A DNA stretch of 64,000 bases from Phialocephala subalpina (taxonomy: Eukaryota; Ascomycota; Leotiomycetes; Helotiales; Mollisiaceae), in the NCBI GenBank assembly GCA_900073065.1, contig FJOG01000010.1, positions 579,178 to 643,177 on the forward strand, read 5' to 3'. This document shows, one piece after another, positions 1 to 12,995 of the stretch. Position 1 is the stretch's first letter, and every line of letters starts with the position of its first letter. The position numbers and the translations under genes are program-made. The notes beneath the pieces were generated by a model that did no database searches, was not told the DNA's origin, and saw only the letters and a list, made by a program, of their open reading frames with translations.

Positions 1-28
1 TGTCAACCCTCTCTGAAGCAACGTTGTC

Positions 29-1669
29 TTGCTGCCTGTCAAGCTTTTTGGGACGAATGATGCAAAGCTATTGCACTTTGTTGTTACGAACATCTATTGT
101 GCAATAAGTATTCATCAACAGCTAATACCATGCCAGAACGGAACGAAAGACCCCTCGAAGGACTTTGACGGCATGCCACCACCACCTATTGGTGCAGATG
201 GCCCTAGTTATTGTACTGTGGCCAGGATTAAGGAGAAACTGGTCACCTACGAATTCCCTGTCGGCAGTGACCTAACCGTACTTCAAACTATTCATGGTGA
301 TCATGAAGATGGTGCGAGTGTCCATACAAATGGGGAGATTCGATTGAGACGCCTACCTGAGGACTCCCAACATGGAAATAATGCTTATTTTACCATCGAT
401 GTCTATGTCAGCGACCCTTCATTGGAGATCATCAAGACATGGGACGAGGATTCCAGGCTTCTAAAAGTCAGTACCCCGAGATATGCACCTCTCGACAAAT
501 CTAGACGCCATTGCGTATCTCTTGAGATCACAGCTTGGTTTCCAGAAGATGCCGAGTTCACCAATCTCCTATTCGAAGCTGTCACTCTTACGTTGAGAGT
601 CTTGGACGACGTCAAGGTCAATGTTGCTGGTCGCTCAAAATTCACGACGATAGCTGGCCAGGTCGTATTTCCGTCGATCGCAATACCCTTTTCGCATGAG
701 GTCTTGGAGATGAACTCTTCAATCGCTCCCATGCTCGAGTTCAGACACCCGTTCTCGTCTCGCCGAATACTTGTTGAGACAATGTCAGGTTCCATCACCG
801 GGTCTTACCCGCTGATGGATTACCTTGGTCTCTCATCCGAGGCTGGCCAGATCAATGTCAATGTCAATCCGGAAGAAGTCCTCAAATCCGACCCCAAGCC
901 AGCAGACCTAGAAGTCCAATCCTTATCCGGTTCCATTACAGTGAACTGCCCCGTCCGCTACATCCCACCGCCACGTAACTACATCACTCGAGTCCACTCC
1001 AGCGCTGGCAGCATCTCAGGATCTTACTACATAGGCTCAGTATCCGGGTTCAAAAGCACGTCAGGTTCCATCCGCATCGATGGACTCCCTATCCTTCAAT
1101 CCTCCTCCTCTAGCACTGCAGGAATTCCAGGGAACGACAATACAGAGCGTCAAAATGTATTCGAGACACACACTATCAGCGGCGGCACAAATGTCCAACT
1201 CCTCGACCCAATCTTCATCTCCCCGCTCTCACCCTCCGAGCAACCAATTCAAGAAGAACATCCTGACCCCTTCGCACCGCCCGGAGACGACGACCCTTAC
1301 ATCGTGATCCCACCCAACCTCGTCGTTGCTCCCCAAACCCTCTCTCCCATCCAAAACCAAAATCTCCTCATTCTCGACCCCCGCAACCAAGACAAGAAAC
1401 AAACACTAAACAGTCTAAAATCCACGCATTCGTCCAGCGCAGCGAGTATCGAAGTCCATTACCCCTCGAACTGGGAGGGGACAGTCCACGCGAAGAGTGT
1501 CAGTGGGAGTATTAGGGTAACGGGAGATGGTATTAGGATTGTGAGGGATAGGAAGGGGTATGGGAGTAAGGAGGTTTTGGCGAGGAAGGGGTTTGGGAAG
1601 CCGGATGAGGCGAGCTGGGTCGATATTACGAGTGTGGCGGGGAGTTTGGGGTTTGCTGTTGGGGAGTGA
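29..1669 (+). CDS. SGSI-repeat (DUF4097-like) protein, 5' end uncertain
   Basis: Open frame of 546 codons ending in TGA at 1669. The C-terminal two thirds has recurring S-G-S-I blocks (MSGSITGSYP, LSGSITVNCP, SAGSISGSYY, TSGSIRIDG, VSGSIRVTG, VAGSLGF). These are the turns of a right-handed beta-solenoid as in DUF4097-like putative adhesin proteins, which are common as uncharacterised fungal proteins. Such proteins usually start with a cytosolic tail and one membrane helix. None is seen here, so one or more 5' exons probably lie before the window. The first about 30 codons may be intronic: a good acceptor (cttctattgtgc... ending in caacag) sits at about 121, just before the L-I-P-C-Q-N-G frame. 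It converges with the 2EXR gene downstream. Function unknown; extracellular or vacuolar exposure of the solenoid is inference. Confidence 0.7.
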   Translation: MLPVKLFGTNDAKLLHFVVTNIYCAISIHQQLIPCQNGTKDPSKDFDGMPPPPIGADGPSYCTVARIKEKLVTYEFPVGSDLTVLQTIHGDHEDGASVHTNGEIRLRRLPEDSQHGNNAYFTIDVYVSDPSLEIIKTWDEDSRLLKVSTPRYAPLDKSRRHCVSLEITAWFPEDAEFTNLLFEAVTLTLRVLDDVKVNVAGRSKFTTIAGQVVFPSIAIPFSHEVLEMNSSIAPMLEFRHPFSSRRILVETMSGSITGSYPLMDYLGLSSEAGQINVNVNPEEVLKSDPKPADLEVQSLSGSITVNCPVRYIPPPRNYITRVHSSAGSISGSYYIGSVSGFKSTSGSIRIDGLPILQSSSSSTAGIPGNDNTERQNVFETHTISGGTNVQLLDPIFISPLSPSEQPIQEEHPDPFAPPGDDDPYIVIPPNLVVAPQTLSPIQNQNLLILDPRNQDKKQTLNSLKSTHSSSAASIEVHYPSNWEGTVHAKSVSGSIRVTGDGIRIVRDRKGYGSKEVLARKGFGKPDEASWVDITSVAGSLGFAVGE

Positions 1670-2624
1670 CTGGTGAGGTGGAGTGGTGATTGGGGGAGTG
1701 GCGATCGAGGGGCGCGATGTTTGAGGAAAACATTCGTTAGAGTCATGCTCAAGGGACGAATTGCGGATATCATTCTTTTGAAGATGAAGTGCTAGGGAGT
1801 CAGGATACATAAGGGTATTGGCGAATTGGCGTCTGGGATCATGTGCAACAAGCAATAATAGGAGATAATATAGCTAATAATGCCTGTCGCTACTGTGTGA
1901 GCAGAAAATACGAGCAATTGAAATTGACAAGTATATGAGTCAGGCGCAAATCGACTTAATCGAGACGACATTGTGAAAAGAAAAATCCATAGATCCAAAA
2001 ATCTAAAAATCAAAACAGCAGAAAGTAGGCCTACCTCACAATCTTTTCAACCTTCCCGGTTAAGGGGGGTCTATGACTTATGTGATGGGCTTCCTTTCCC
2101 CGCTTTTGAAGGCAGACTACGACTACGGAACTACGAGATCCTCCCGATTAATGGGGGAATGCCGAAGAATGTTATAAGGTAAATCTATACAAGTACTCAC
2201 CAGCCCCCACCTGGAAGGCCGGAAACACTTTGGCACAGTACGCAAACATCAAAGCACATGACCGTGTCCGGTCGTGACTCGTTCTATCCCTGATTATCAC
2301 TGGGCTAAGGTGGAGTTCACGTGGAAAGAAATGTGGAGGGTAGAAGGGTTTGGAAGAATAATAACACTAATCTAATTATTTCCCCAATACATTAACAAAA
2401 GGCAATCATACAAATATACCACGATCCGCAAACACCGCCTCATCTTAAACAGCACTCCCATGTTTCCTGAATTTTTGAAGAGATTCTCCTGTTCTCGAGT
2501 ACGCAAGACCTACGTGAAAAAATAATCCAAAATATGCCTGGTCCACCTCTCCAAGTCCGCCTGTATAACAGGGCGCACAACTCGATGAACTAAAATCACA
2601 AAAATCAGCTTCAGTCCAACAAAC
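1670..2624. other. Intergenic, convergent 3' region
   Basis: Lies between the stop codons of two convergent genes. Only short, unrelated open frames are present. I see no repeat, RNA gene or conserved protein block here; it should hold the two 3' UTRs. Confidence 0.6.
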
Positions 2625-3616
2625 CTATCTCACAAAACTGCAATCATCAAAGAAGGAGCGATACTCACTATATCTCGTCCCTTCCGGTAACATCAACGGC
2701 AACATCTCATACGTCTCCGTAATCGCCTCCACAACCTCGTTCTCATCAACCGTATTCCTCTCCACGTCCATACCCGCAAACATGGCCGCCGGCACATTCG
2801 CATCGTGAAGAGGATGATTCGGCGGAACTCCAATATTCAATTGTTCTTCTCCTTCAGCCAAGCCTCGCAATATCCGGCGACCGGAGAACTGGCGACCGGA
2901 GTACCGGAGGTCGTGCATTCCGGCGAAGTCTAGGTTGGTGCATGGGTTCCAGAGGGCTTGTATTTGGTCGTAGCCGGTCATTTGGAATTCGGCGTTGGGG
3001 GTTTGATGGTCGTAGAGCCAGAGGAGGAAGAGGGAGCAGGGGTCGAGGAATATGCTGTCTCGTGAGGGGCTGAATGGGAACCATTCTTCACAGTTGTCGA
3101 TTTGTAGAATAGTAAAAATTCGATGGCATTCGTGACGCATTCTTTGGTCTACGGAAGCCAAAACGGTGAATTGAGATCGGCGGTCGATGGCGTTGAGAGA
3201 GACGGTGACGCGGAAGTAGTGAGACAGGTGACCTGGGGTGAAGGCGCGGTGGTAGACATACCAGGGGTCGATGGGGACGGGTGGGTGGTAGTCTGGGACA
3301 CCGAGACGGATGATTACTTCGAAGACTTCCCCGGTGATGGCTTTGTAGACTGGGAAGGCTTCTGCCCACTGGATGGATTGGGAGTCAGTAAGTGTCCCTT
3401 CTGGAGATGTTTGAAGACCATTGGCTCCTGATATTCACTTACGATCATATCTTGAACCTCGATGGGAAGCTGGAGAAAGCCAGGAAACTCGACAATGGGA
3501 GCAGGGAGCAGCGGTTGTTGTGGATCTGGATCAGCATCGTCTTCGTCCTCGAGAGGGTTACCAGCTGCTTCGTCGTCGACGTCTCCGAACCAATAATCGA
3601 TAATGCCTTGGCCCAT
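2625..3616 (-). CDS. 2EXR domain protein, two exons
   Basis: Exons complement(3443..3616) and complement(2625..3368) give 305 residues. The intron 3369-3442 has a GTAAGT donor and a CAG acceptor. Joining the exons restores EFPGFLQLPIEVQDMIWAEA at residues 43-62, which matches the start of the fungal 2EXR module (F-x-x-LP-x-E-x-x-x-IW-x-x-A). The family consists of uncharacterised cytosolic or nuclear fungal proteins that often occur in large paralogous sets. The N-terminus is acidic and proline-rich (residues 11-40). The ATG at 3616 is the only start giving this frame. It is on the same strand as COG6, 280 bp downstream of that gene's stop. No biochemical role can be given. Confidence 0.75.
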
Positions 3617-3895
3617 TTTGATCTATATTAAAATTGTGTGCAAAGAAAGTATGCTGAAATTTAGAAGCTGAAAAGATAGAAGGGTTTGAGAGGTACTGAA
3701 CATATTGATTGTGTAGCTCTTTGATCGATCATAGTTGAATGCAGAAACATCCGTCTCAATTCGCACACTTTTGCTTTGTTCTCCTCCAAATTTTGGCCCC
3801 TTCTTTGTCAATTCTCACAATGGAAGTTCCAAGATTTCGATAACTCATTCAGACAGCGGCGGCTTCGGGCAACTTTCGTTTTGGTATGACTTATC

Positions 3896-6050
3896 TCAGG
3901 ATAATAAGACTCTGATCTCGCCGCCAGTCCTCGGGAACAAGGCTCGCAACGGCTCGGGCGATTCACCTTCCTTCGAGCCTTGCCCTTCTTCCTCCATTAA
4001 CTCATCTGCTGCAATCAATTTCTCCTCCACTTTCTCAAAATCTTCACAAAATCTTTCGGCCGCTTCTTCAGTAATCTCTCTTGCCAGCTTCGAACTTTGG
4101 AGGTGCTTCAAATTCTCCATAGCATCCATCAGTGCAGAAGGAAGGAAGTCGTCCAATGTCTGGCTAGCTTGCGTCAGGGCGGTAGGTTGGAAGATTGGTA
4201 GAGATCGTATTGACAATAAATCTTTCTCCGAATCGGACAACGGTGCCAATGCTTGAGTTAAAGGCTGTAATGCCGAGTTGGTTTGGAAGAATGTGTATTG
4301 ATCGTTGGTGACACTGGCTGCATATTCTTCAATGCTGTCTTGCATATCAGAAGTCCGTCCACTCGTGAAGTCGAATGAGGCCAGCGTATTCCTCGCTGCC
4401 ATCAAACAATTGATGGCAAATATCGCAGTGCGGGAACCAGCGAGACTCTTGCCAATATTGTCGCATGCCTTCATGAACGGATCAAAAGCTTCGGCCAGAA
4501 TTGGTTGGAAATCAGCCTCTCGGGTGTCTAAGGAGGTCAACGACGTGTCATAAGTTCTCATGATGGCTGTGAGCTGCTTCAAGCCGTCCTGCAAGAAATC
4601 GGGAGGTCCAAGATCAGGAGGAATAGCCTGTGCATCTGCTTGTAGACCGGCAATGTGGTCTCGCATGAGAACTCGAAATTGTCGTAAAGCGGATTCTTCG
4701 AGGGTGCTCAATGATTCCAGAAGCGCTGAGTCGTCACCCAACAGTTTTGAGAATGTGACCCGGTAGAAATTGAGAAGATTGGCAATTTTGTAAGCCATAA
4801 TCGTCTCTTCGTGGCTCTGAACAACTTGGCCGATGCGTTGTCGAAGAACTCTTGCCACCCCAGCAACATCACGATCCACAAGCTCGTTCAATGCTTTTAG
4901 TCCATCGAAGGAACTTGAATCATCTTCATCCTCAGAAATTCTGTTCCATGGCTCACTGTCTCGTCCTGCTTGAATGCCTTTCGCAATCTCATCTCCATCC
5001 GAGATGAAGAGAACCTCAAGAGCTTCTCTTTCACTGACTGTAGCAGAGTGAGTCCATGCTAGCATATCTCCAACATAGCGTAAAGGGTCATGAGCAACTA
5101 GCTCGATGGGCTTGATAGATGTGTCCTCCTCGCCGGTGACTGAAGTGCCAGTCAAGGCTGTGTAGAAAGCGTCGGAGAGAATATGCTCCCGAGCTTCAGC
5201 AAAGAAGTCGAGGCAATTTTGGAAAAGTGAAGGTCGCTCAGCGAGTACTCGAAGTGCTCTTCGGATTGATGAGCTGATCTGTGGGTTCTCCAAGTTGAGA
5301 GACTTGAACTCGCGTTGTATCCACCTGTAGAGCTTCTGAAAGGCACCATTGAGACTCTTCGACGTCTGCTCCATGATTTCAAGACCAAGACGCTGGTTCT
5401 CTGTACCAAGCAAGATCTCACAGTCATTCTGAATCTTCTTGGCTCTGGCGAGGACGGAAAAGAACTTGTCGTTGACAGGTTCTGCAGTTGATGTGAGAAT
5501 TGCAATATCATCTTCTGACATGATAAAATGGGTATCGAAGGCTTTTAGCAATTGCTGTTTTGATTCGATCTGGTCCTTCTGTTTCAGGAGTTCGGAAGCT
5601 TCTTCGAGGACAGGAGTGGTTTCCTGGTGGGCTGCCGAGATATGCCGTTTCATTTCTTCGCATCCTTGATTGAGACTCGCTATTGTGAGTCCAATACGCT
5701 TTAATTGCTATCATAGATTCAGCAGTCTGCTTCATATATCAGAATCCAGTGCATTTTACCTCAGCCACGTGACCAAACTCCCGGATAATGTCTCCATTGC
5801 TCTCGATGACTTCTTTCTGGACATCCAGCCTTATTTGCCGCCGAGTTTCAGAGCTGTTCTGGATCCCTCGAATGTCTAGAAGGTTCAAAGCATCTCTAAT
5901 ATCTGAGTCTGCATAGGAAGCCGAAAGGACAGAGGTCACCTTTGTTGCCAAGGGATTGCTCCGTGGTTGTGTGCCTGCTGGTGAAATAGGTGAATCGCCG
6001 CCATCACTCAAACCAGACTGCTTGCTGGTGAGAAGATAGTCAGTCGACAT
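3896..6050 (-). CDS. COG6: Conserved oligomeric Golgi complex subunit 6
   Basis: Exons complement(5760..6050) and complement(3896..5707) give 700 residues, the normal size for fungal COG6. The 52-nt intron has donor GTAAAA and acceptor TAG and rejoins EFGHVAE to [20 protein letters not shown], the conserved coiled-coil start of the family. COG6 belongs to lobe B of the eight-subunit COG tether that holds retrograde vesicles at the Golgi and supports glycosylation enzyme recycling. I chose the ATG at 6050 ([11 protein letters not shown]); the frame stays open further upstream to 6209, but that part looks like 5' UTR. The gene is divergent from ATG9, with about 460 bp between the two starts. 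Confidence 0.9.
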
Positions 6051-6507
6051 TATGAGAGGCAAAGAACAGTATTCGTGTCTCCATATTGAAGTCTCACGGA
6101 GTTGTGAACTCTTGAATAAGCTAGCCTTAAACTGGCCTACGGCGAGGCTGACAGAGTTCCACAAAAACGGCCGCTCATCATTGGCGTAGGAATGGAAGGC
6201 AGTGACCATTTACCTCATCCGCGTGCCTCGAGCTCCCACTCTCACTTCTAATAAGGCACCAGCTGACTCGGTGATCAGAACAACATGAACATGGTGTGAA
6301 GCCGTCATTATATGAATCACCTCGAGACACTCTCTTTCTTCTCTTGTCAATCTCACAAATGCCGATTCACCTGCGCTTCAAAGACGTCGTTGACGACGAC
6401 AGCTTCTTGCGCAAGAAACCCCAACTCCTTAGACCCGAGTCTTCCCTTTCAACTGTTTCTACGAACTAATATAGCTCTACCCTTCCTTTCCTACTTCCGC
6501 CATCATC
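6051..6507. promoter_or_regulatory. Shared divergent promoter COG6 / ATG9
   Basis: 457 bp between the two divergent start codons. It is CT-rich near the ATG9 start (6330-6500), as in many fungal promoters. I recognise no specific operator. Confidence 0.5.
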
Positions 6508-9372
6508 ATGATGGCCTCCAACATTCTCTCTCGACTTCTGCCTACCAACCCGTCGGGTCGATCGATATACGATGATCTGCGAGCGCATGACGAAGGGTCC
6601 GAGTCGGATTTGGAAGAACGTGCCGGGCTAGCACTTGATGAAGAGAACTTGAACTTCCGAGACGATGAGTTGAGGGCCGCAGATGTGTTTAATGGCGAAG
6701 AAAGCCGTCTGACAACAGAAAGCACTGCATTCCTCACACAGCAACAAAGGCAGCCACGTGGGAATAAGTCAAGTGGGAAGTCACAAGCGGGCCGATCGAA
6801 ATGGGTGGCACAGTCCCCAAGGCTCCTAGAAGAAGATGGCGATGACGATGTTCCAGCTTCTCTGCTAATCGAGGGCAATGACCTGGCCGGACCTAGTTCA
6901 GCGAAACCGCCAAGGGCGAGACCAGGAAAGCATCAGAAGAGAGGGCCTCCTGTTCCTGGACCTTCGAGTAGAGAAAATCGAGCGCATTGGGAGGCAGCTC
7001 AAGCACAACAGCGGCTGCATCAAGACGACGACATGGGAGGGCCGAACACAGTCCGCAAGAGTACTGGACCTCTTTCCAGTAATGCTAGAGAGAAGGCAAT
7101 GTGGAGATGGATCAACACTACCAATCTGGATATTTTCATTAGAGAGGTGTACGACTACTACAATGGAGCTGGAATGTGGACTATCATTCTCGAAAGGGTC
7201 TTGAATTTGGCGTAAGTTGCCATATCCCAAAGCCATTTGCACTGTAATTAAATTGAGATTAATAGTCAGATTATATTCGTCGCGATATTCAGCACGTTTC
7301 TCACGCAGTGCGTCAACTACACAGCGATTCCGGGCTCCACGGGGTTGTCGGACGTCCTAGTTCCCCATTGCACCCGCGACATGTCTGGGTTTCCAAATGT
7401 TGTCATTTGGCTATTTACCCTTCATGTGCTCTGGAGGATATACCAGCTCCTGGTCACCATTCCTCACTTACTGCGTATTCGCGACTTCTTCCTATACCTC
7501 CTCGAAATTCCAGAGAGTGATATGCAAACGGTCTCTTGGCAGGATGTTGTTGCTCGTATTATGTTGCTGAGGGATTCGAATCCAGTAACGGCTGAGAAAA
7601 TCTCGCCCTCGAATAGGAGATATCTTGGTAGTCAGTCAAAACAAAGGCTCGATGCCCACGATATCGCCAATCGATTGATGCGTAGAGAGAATTATCTGAT
7701 TGCCATCTTCAACAAGGAAATACTTGACTTGACGTTGAATCTCCCTTTCCTCGGTGGACGACAATTTTTCTCTCGAGCTTTGCTGTGGAATATAGATTGG
7801 TGCATTATGGATCTGATCTTCAATGATCTTGGACAAGTCAGTCAGTTGATACTGAAGGACTCGCATCGAAGACAGCTCAGTGACGCCCTCCGGCAACGAT
7901 TTCTGTTTGCGGGCTACATGAACGTTGTGTTAGCTCCAGGAATCATTCTTTATTTGTTGGTTTCGTACTTCTTCAGATACTTTGCTGTATTGCCTCTTTC
8001 CCTTTTAACCACGAGTTCTTTGCTAACCCCCTTTTAGGAATATCAAAAGAACATAGGTTCGATTAACGCCCGAAGATACACCCCACTAGCAGAGTGGAAG
8101 TTCAGAGAATTCAACGAGCTAGAGCATCTCTTCCAGAAGAGGATCAATATGTCCTACCCGTTTGCTTCTAGATACCTTGACCAGTTCCCGAAGCAGAAGA
8201 CCGCACTGGTCTGCAAGTTTGTCGCTTTTGTGTCAGGTGCTATATTCGCAGTCCTGGCTGTCGCAACCCTTTGGGACTCGGAATTGTTCCTCGGGTTTGA
8301 GATCACCAAAGAGAGAAATGCCTTCTTTTTCATGACCATTACAGGTGGTATTTGGGCTGCAGCAAACGGCATGATACCAGAAGAGAATCTAGTATTCGAA
8401 CCAGAATACGCTTTGAGGCAAGTAATTGAGTACACGCATTACATGCCCAGTCACTGGCAAAATCGACTTCACAGCGATGAAGTCAAGAGGGACTTCGCCA
8501 CTCTCTACCAAATGAAGCTTGTCATCTTCCTAGAAGAAGTCCTAAGCATCATCGTCACACCATTCATTCTCTGGTTCAGCCTAGCGAAATGCAGCGACCA
8601 GATCATCGACTTCTTCCGCGAATTCACAATTCACGTCGACGGCGTCGGATACGTTTGCTCTTTCGCTGTCTTCGATTTCAAGAAAGGCGACGGGAGGAAA
8701 GCCACCTTACACGGCGGAGGCAGTGCCGATGCACGCGACGAATACTACTCCACTAAGCACGGCAAGATGGCCGCATCTTATTACGGATTCCTGGACAACT
8801 ATCTTCTCAATCCAAAGACAGCAGTACAAGGCCACATCCCACCAGGACAGCGGCATCAATTCCATCCTCCGCCCTCATTCCCAGGCATGATGTCCCCAAC
8901 CCTCGGAGCAGAAATGCAAAGTTCACGAATGGGTCGCAGTGAGCGGAGACCGGGGAGCAGACATCCGGGTGTAATGCCACCGCGTACACCACGCTTTGCA
9001 GCAACAGGAACTCATGGCTCACCTATGCAATCCATCCTTTTAGATCCTCATCACCAACCTTCGAGCTCGGGATTCGGAGCTAAGAGTATGAATCGGACTT
9101 CGAGGTCGAAATACCAGGTCAAACAGAATATTATTGAGGAACCAACTGAGGATGATCAGGAGGCTGCGGGGCCGGGTAGAGGAGGCGGGGTTGATGAGAG
9201 TGTGGTTGGTGGGTTGGGCATGGATGAGAGTAGGTGGGAGACATCTGCCGGAAACGTAAGAGACGAGGAGGAGGAGATTGATAAGGAGCCTGCTGGTGGG
9301 GGTGGGGTACTTGGATTGTTGTATCAGTTTCAGAAGGCGCAGACGGATGGACGGCCTGGGGTAAATATTTGA
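6508..9372 (+). CDS. ATG9: Autophagy-related protein 9 (lipid scramblase)
   Basis: Exons 6508..7211, 7266..7986 and 8038..9372 give 919 residues. Intron 1 has a GTAAGT donor; intron 2 has GTATTG and TAG. Splicing yields RVLNLAQIIFVAIFSTFLTQ and SYFFRYFAEYQKN. The conserved core includes YTPLAEWKFREFNELEHLF and the block around MSYPFASRYLDQFPKQK. ATG9 is the multispanning scramblase carried on Golgi-derived vesicles that seeds and feeds the phagophore with ATG2. Several hydrophobic segments are visible (around exon 1 end, codons near FLFAGYMNVVLAPGIILYLL, and FVAFVSGAIFAVLAVATL). The N-terminus (about residues 1-210) and the C-terminal about 170 residues are polar, low complexity and probably disordered, as usual. 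The start at 6508 begins MMASNILSRLL. Confidence 0.93.
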
Positions 9373-11165
9373 TTTGAGTGAGTTCTTGAGCGTGGGTTGG
9401 CGCGGTTGAGGGTTGGGAGTGTTCTTGATGTTTAGCATGTTTTGAGTGCATAGTATGGCATTGGGACAGGATCGGGACCGGGATCTGGGAGTTTTTGGGC
9501 TTGAGGTTGGGCTCTACATACATACATATTATACGGCGAGGGGATATCCGCAATTGCTGTGTTGCAGATTGGACTTTGTGTCCTAGCTTGATGACCGCTA
9601 GGATCAAGGACAATTGAATATTTAAATACACCAACTCTTCTTCGGACAATGTTCTTTGCTGAATCACCCTTGGTGGAACGGACAATGTAAGTTGAACGTG
9701 CTGAAATTTGTCAATCGCGAAGGAGGAATTGTGAGCAGCAAATATTTCCGAGCTGGGCAAATTCCGCTCCGGAACTTTCACCCTTCTGAACTATGACCAT
9801 GAGCTCCCCAGGCTCGTTTGTTTATGTAAGATTCCATTCTGAAGATTCTTTATTTGCTGACAAACAATGTAACTGAATGTGCATCGAAAATTGTCAGCCA
9901 AAGACTTGGGATTTTCAACAAAGTTGGTATTAGGGTTTGCCTTCCTATACAAGTGCACACCTTGATGAACGATTCAAGGCTACAACAGGCAAATCCTTCA
10001 ACTCCAAACTCAGCCTCGTTATCTATCTACATTGAATGGGGGCCGATGTTGATGTCAAATACCAGCCAAACTGGGGGACTTTGAAGAGAGATGTGGGGTT
10101 GAAAGAGACGGAGCGAGGCGAGAATATTTGAGATGTTTTGGCTTCTAAGCGGAGCCTTGAATGTCTGTCGTTCCGCCGGAGATTGAATTATGCGGAACTC
10201 CATACTTCCCGATACAGCTGGGTTTATTCTAAGGTACTGTTTGTCGATCGTCTCCATCTTTCTCTCTCGGGTGTGACCTTCAAACTATCTTCCTACCTGG
10301 GCGAAGATTCAATGGGCCCTCCATGTCCTCTCTTTCCCCATCTCATACTTCGGTATCGCGCTGGATAACTGTATAGCCACAAACTAATTTCAACTAATTT
10401 TGCAAGGTAAGGAACTCAAGAAGTGAGGGTAAGCAGGTCTTCATTATGCAAAGCGCAACTACACTATCGTGGTGCGGCTTTCATACTACCTTCCCATCTT
10501 CATCAACATAAAAGTACTGTACAAGTCTCCATTCATCCGTCTATCTCCATCATCATTTTGCACTCCCGCCTCCCTTGCATCAAATAACTGCCCACCAGCA
10601 CCAGCAGAAATGCTTCGAAAACATGCTGCAACGTTTCGACAAACGCAAAACGCAACATTGTAACGCCCACCAACCCCCATTTCATATCCCAAGTAATACG
10701 CGACATATTGCAAAATTTGCAAATGAGCATAAATCCCACCCGCCTGTCCAACCATCAGGTGGGTATGACATGCTCGGAGATGTGTTGAAGAAGTAACAGG
10801 AAATTTGCCCGTCTAGCTCGATCGTTGCCTCCAGTCCGAGGATGAGATGGACTGCAGGAAGGTGATAGTGGAGCAGGCAAAGAAATCTAGAGAAAAGTGT
10901 GTCGAATATTTTGTGATCGAGGTTTTGAAGTATATGTACAAATCGTGAACGGTAGGTAGGATTCGAATTCAGGGTTGATTGGCGACTTTTGGCGAAACTA
11001 TGACAGATGTATGTCCTTGTGTGCGTGGGTATCGTGCGGAAAAGCGAAGATATCCTGAATTGCACAGTAGCATATCCTGAGCTATTGTCCCAGTATTAGA
11101 TGAAAGATTGCGGAAGCTTTGGCGTTGTTTCTCGTTGTGTCGCTCGCTCGTTTCGGTTGAGGGGT
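9373..11165. other. Intergenic, no gene seen
   Basis: 1.8 kb between the ATG9 stop and the mitoferrin stop (convergent). All open frames here are under 100 codons except antisense shadows of ATG9. I found no conserved block, tRNA or repeat. Confidence 0.55.
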
Positions 11166-12494
11166 TTAGACAACGGTGTCGTTTTGTCGGATAAAGTATG
11201 CTCTGGCAATGGGTTAGTAAAGAGAAAGCAGAACTTGGGGCAGGAAACACTCACTTGCAAGCCTCATATGCCGACCAGCAAATAGCAGTACTGGGCATCG
11301 TGGTGACGACTCGTGGTTTGACGCCCTTGAAGAACCCGCGGAACCCCTCACGTCGATGTAATAACCTCGCACTCTCCATAAAACCATTAACATTCCTCAA
11401 CTCTGGGTCGTTAGCTGTTCCTCTCGTCTGCAGCATGGTCTTCACAACATCCATGGGCGTAGTCAAGGCCGCAGCAAAACCACCTGCTACACCACCTGCG
11501 AGACAATGTGTGACCGGGTCGTAGGTCTTCGTTGGGTTCATGGCAGTCGACATTGATTCGTATGCGAGGAATTGAAGTGCTGTGAATGGCACAGTCATAG
11601 ATAGGGTGGTTGGGTATGAGACGTAGAACGCTGAGAGACCTTCGGTTCGGTAGACGTACTTGGCGCAATCCGTCATTGATTTGTACATCTTGTGGGAATT
11701 GTGTATCTGCATGCGTTGCTTGATGACTGCCAGGAATCAGTACGCAGTTTTCAATCCTGCCAAGACTCTCTTACCATCAAACGGATTCATCAATGCGTCG
11801 CTCGCAATGGTTGCGCAAGCTCCGCTAGTAGCTTCAAAGTATATCAGTTAAGGGTGCCCAGGCGGAAGATCCAACACAACGCACCTGCGGCCAGAGGATG
11901 ATGGACACCAGCTTGGTTACCTCCCATAACATGCTTCACAGCTTCGTACGTCGCAAAATAGACCGCATGCGCAGGTCCTGGGCCACAATCAGTATTCGCC
12001 GCCTCTTGGCCACTCGCGTATTACACACCTGCTCCAACGACCACACTCGACATGCCTCGCCATAGACTGAGGATTCCCTCCCCCGTGGCTATCCGGTAAC
12101 CGCCTTGTATCATGCCATTGTAGACTGCGGATGGAGTTGGGTTGAGAATCTGCATTCGGGTCTGCGGCGGTCTGTCAGTATAGCTGTTGACATCAACGTG
12201 AATTTGATATCGCGCACCTTAATAGCATCAATGGGATACATGACCGTATGCTCCTGTCTAGATATCAGTCTGCGAACTTTCCAAGTCTTCGTTGCGAATA
12301 TCGGAGTTGGCTTACAGCTATACCTGCGAAGGCGCCCGCTGTCATATTTTGGAGGAGAGAGAAATTTGGCGGAAGACCCTCATAGCTATTTGATATGCAG
12401 TCAGCAATCTGAAGGGAGAATTGGAAGACAATATGCAGTGAAAGGTCTGCACATACTCGTACTCCTCTACAGGCTCTGCGGTTGGCTGGGCCAT
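11166..12494 (-). CDS. MRS4: Mitoferrin, mitochondrial iron carrier (MRS3/4 type)
   Basis: Eight exons on the minus strand: 12494-12457, 12385-12316, 12253-12218, 12161-12029, 11977-11885, 11831-11775, 11726-11255 and 11202-11166, giving 311 residues. All three carrier signatures are present: YPIDAIKTRMQ, NPFDVIKQRMQ and TPMDVVKTMLQ, one in each of three about 100-residue repeats. Blocks such as EEYDYEGLPPNFSL and SVVVGAGPAHAVYFATYEAV are typical of mitoferrins, which import ferrous iron across the inner mitochondrial membrane for heme and Fe-S synthesis. The last intron matters: without it the frame stops at ACK, while splicing the GTGAGT donor adds AYFIRQNDTVV, which aligns with the usual tail. 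The ATG at 12494 is preferred because the longer upstream frame lacks an ATG. Two ATCTGATAA sites lie about 0.9 kb upstream. Confidence 0.9.
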
Positions 12495-12995
12495 TGGGAC
12501 CGCAACCACAGAGTCTCCTCCGAACGTCTTGGGTGTCAAAGCCAGATTGTCGACTTCTCGGAAACCGCCGGGACTATAGTGCTGGATCTCGATACTCCTC
12601 GTCTGAGTATCTTGGTCGTGACAGTCGTGAGGAGGTGCTGGTCGTGGCGTGGAAGGCAGAGTTCGTGATCGGATCACGGTGGAAGTGATGATGATTGTCT
12701 TTGAAAATGAAGATTAACGAGCAGGGGTGCTTGGGACCAGAACCGAAGTGGAATTTGGGACGGGAAAACGCCGAGGTCAGTGCGATTGAATTCGACGAGA
12801 GCGATAAATTGAATGACACATCAACATCAACAGTCTTGATATATATTCAATCGTTGAAAGAAATCTGCGGCCTTTGCGCTGTAAAAGTCGGCGGCATCGG
12901 CCTTCTCATGTTCGTCACTTGAGGTGGCATTGAAAACGATTTCCGCGGGATGGTCACAGAAGATTTTCAACAAGGGTCAATGAAGTAAGTGTGCA

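Noticed and set aside
1415..1855. 146-codon minus-strand frame
   Set aside because: Antisense shadow of the SGSI-repeat gene end.
9131..9781. 216-codon minus-strand frame overlapping the ATG9 3' end
   Set aside because: Mostly antisense to ATG9 coding DNA, Pro/Gln/His-rich, no domain.
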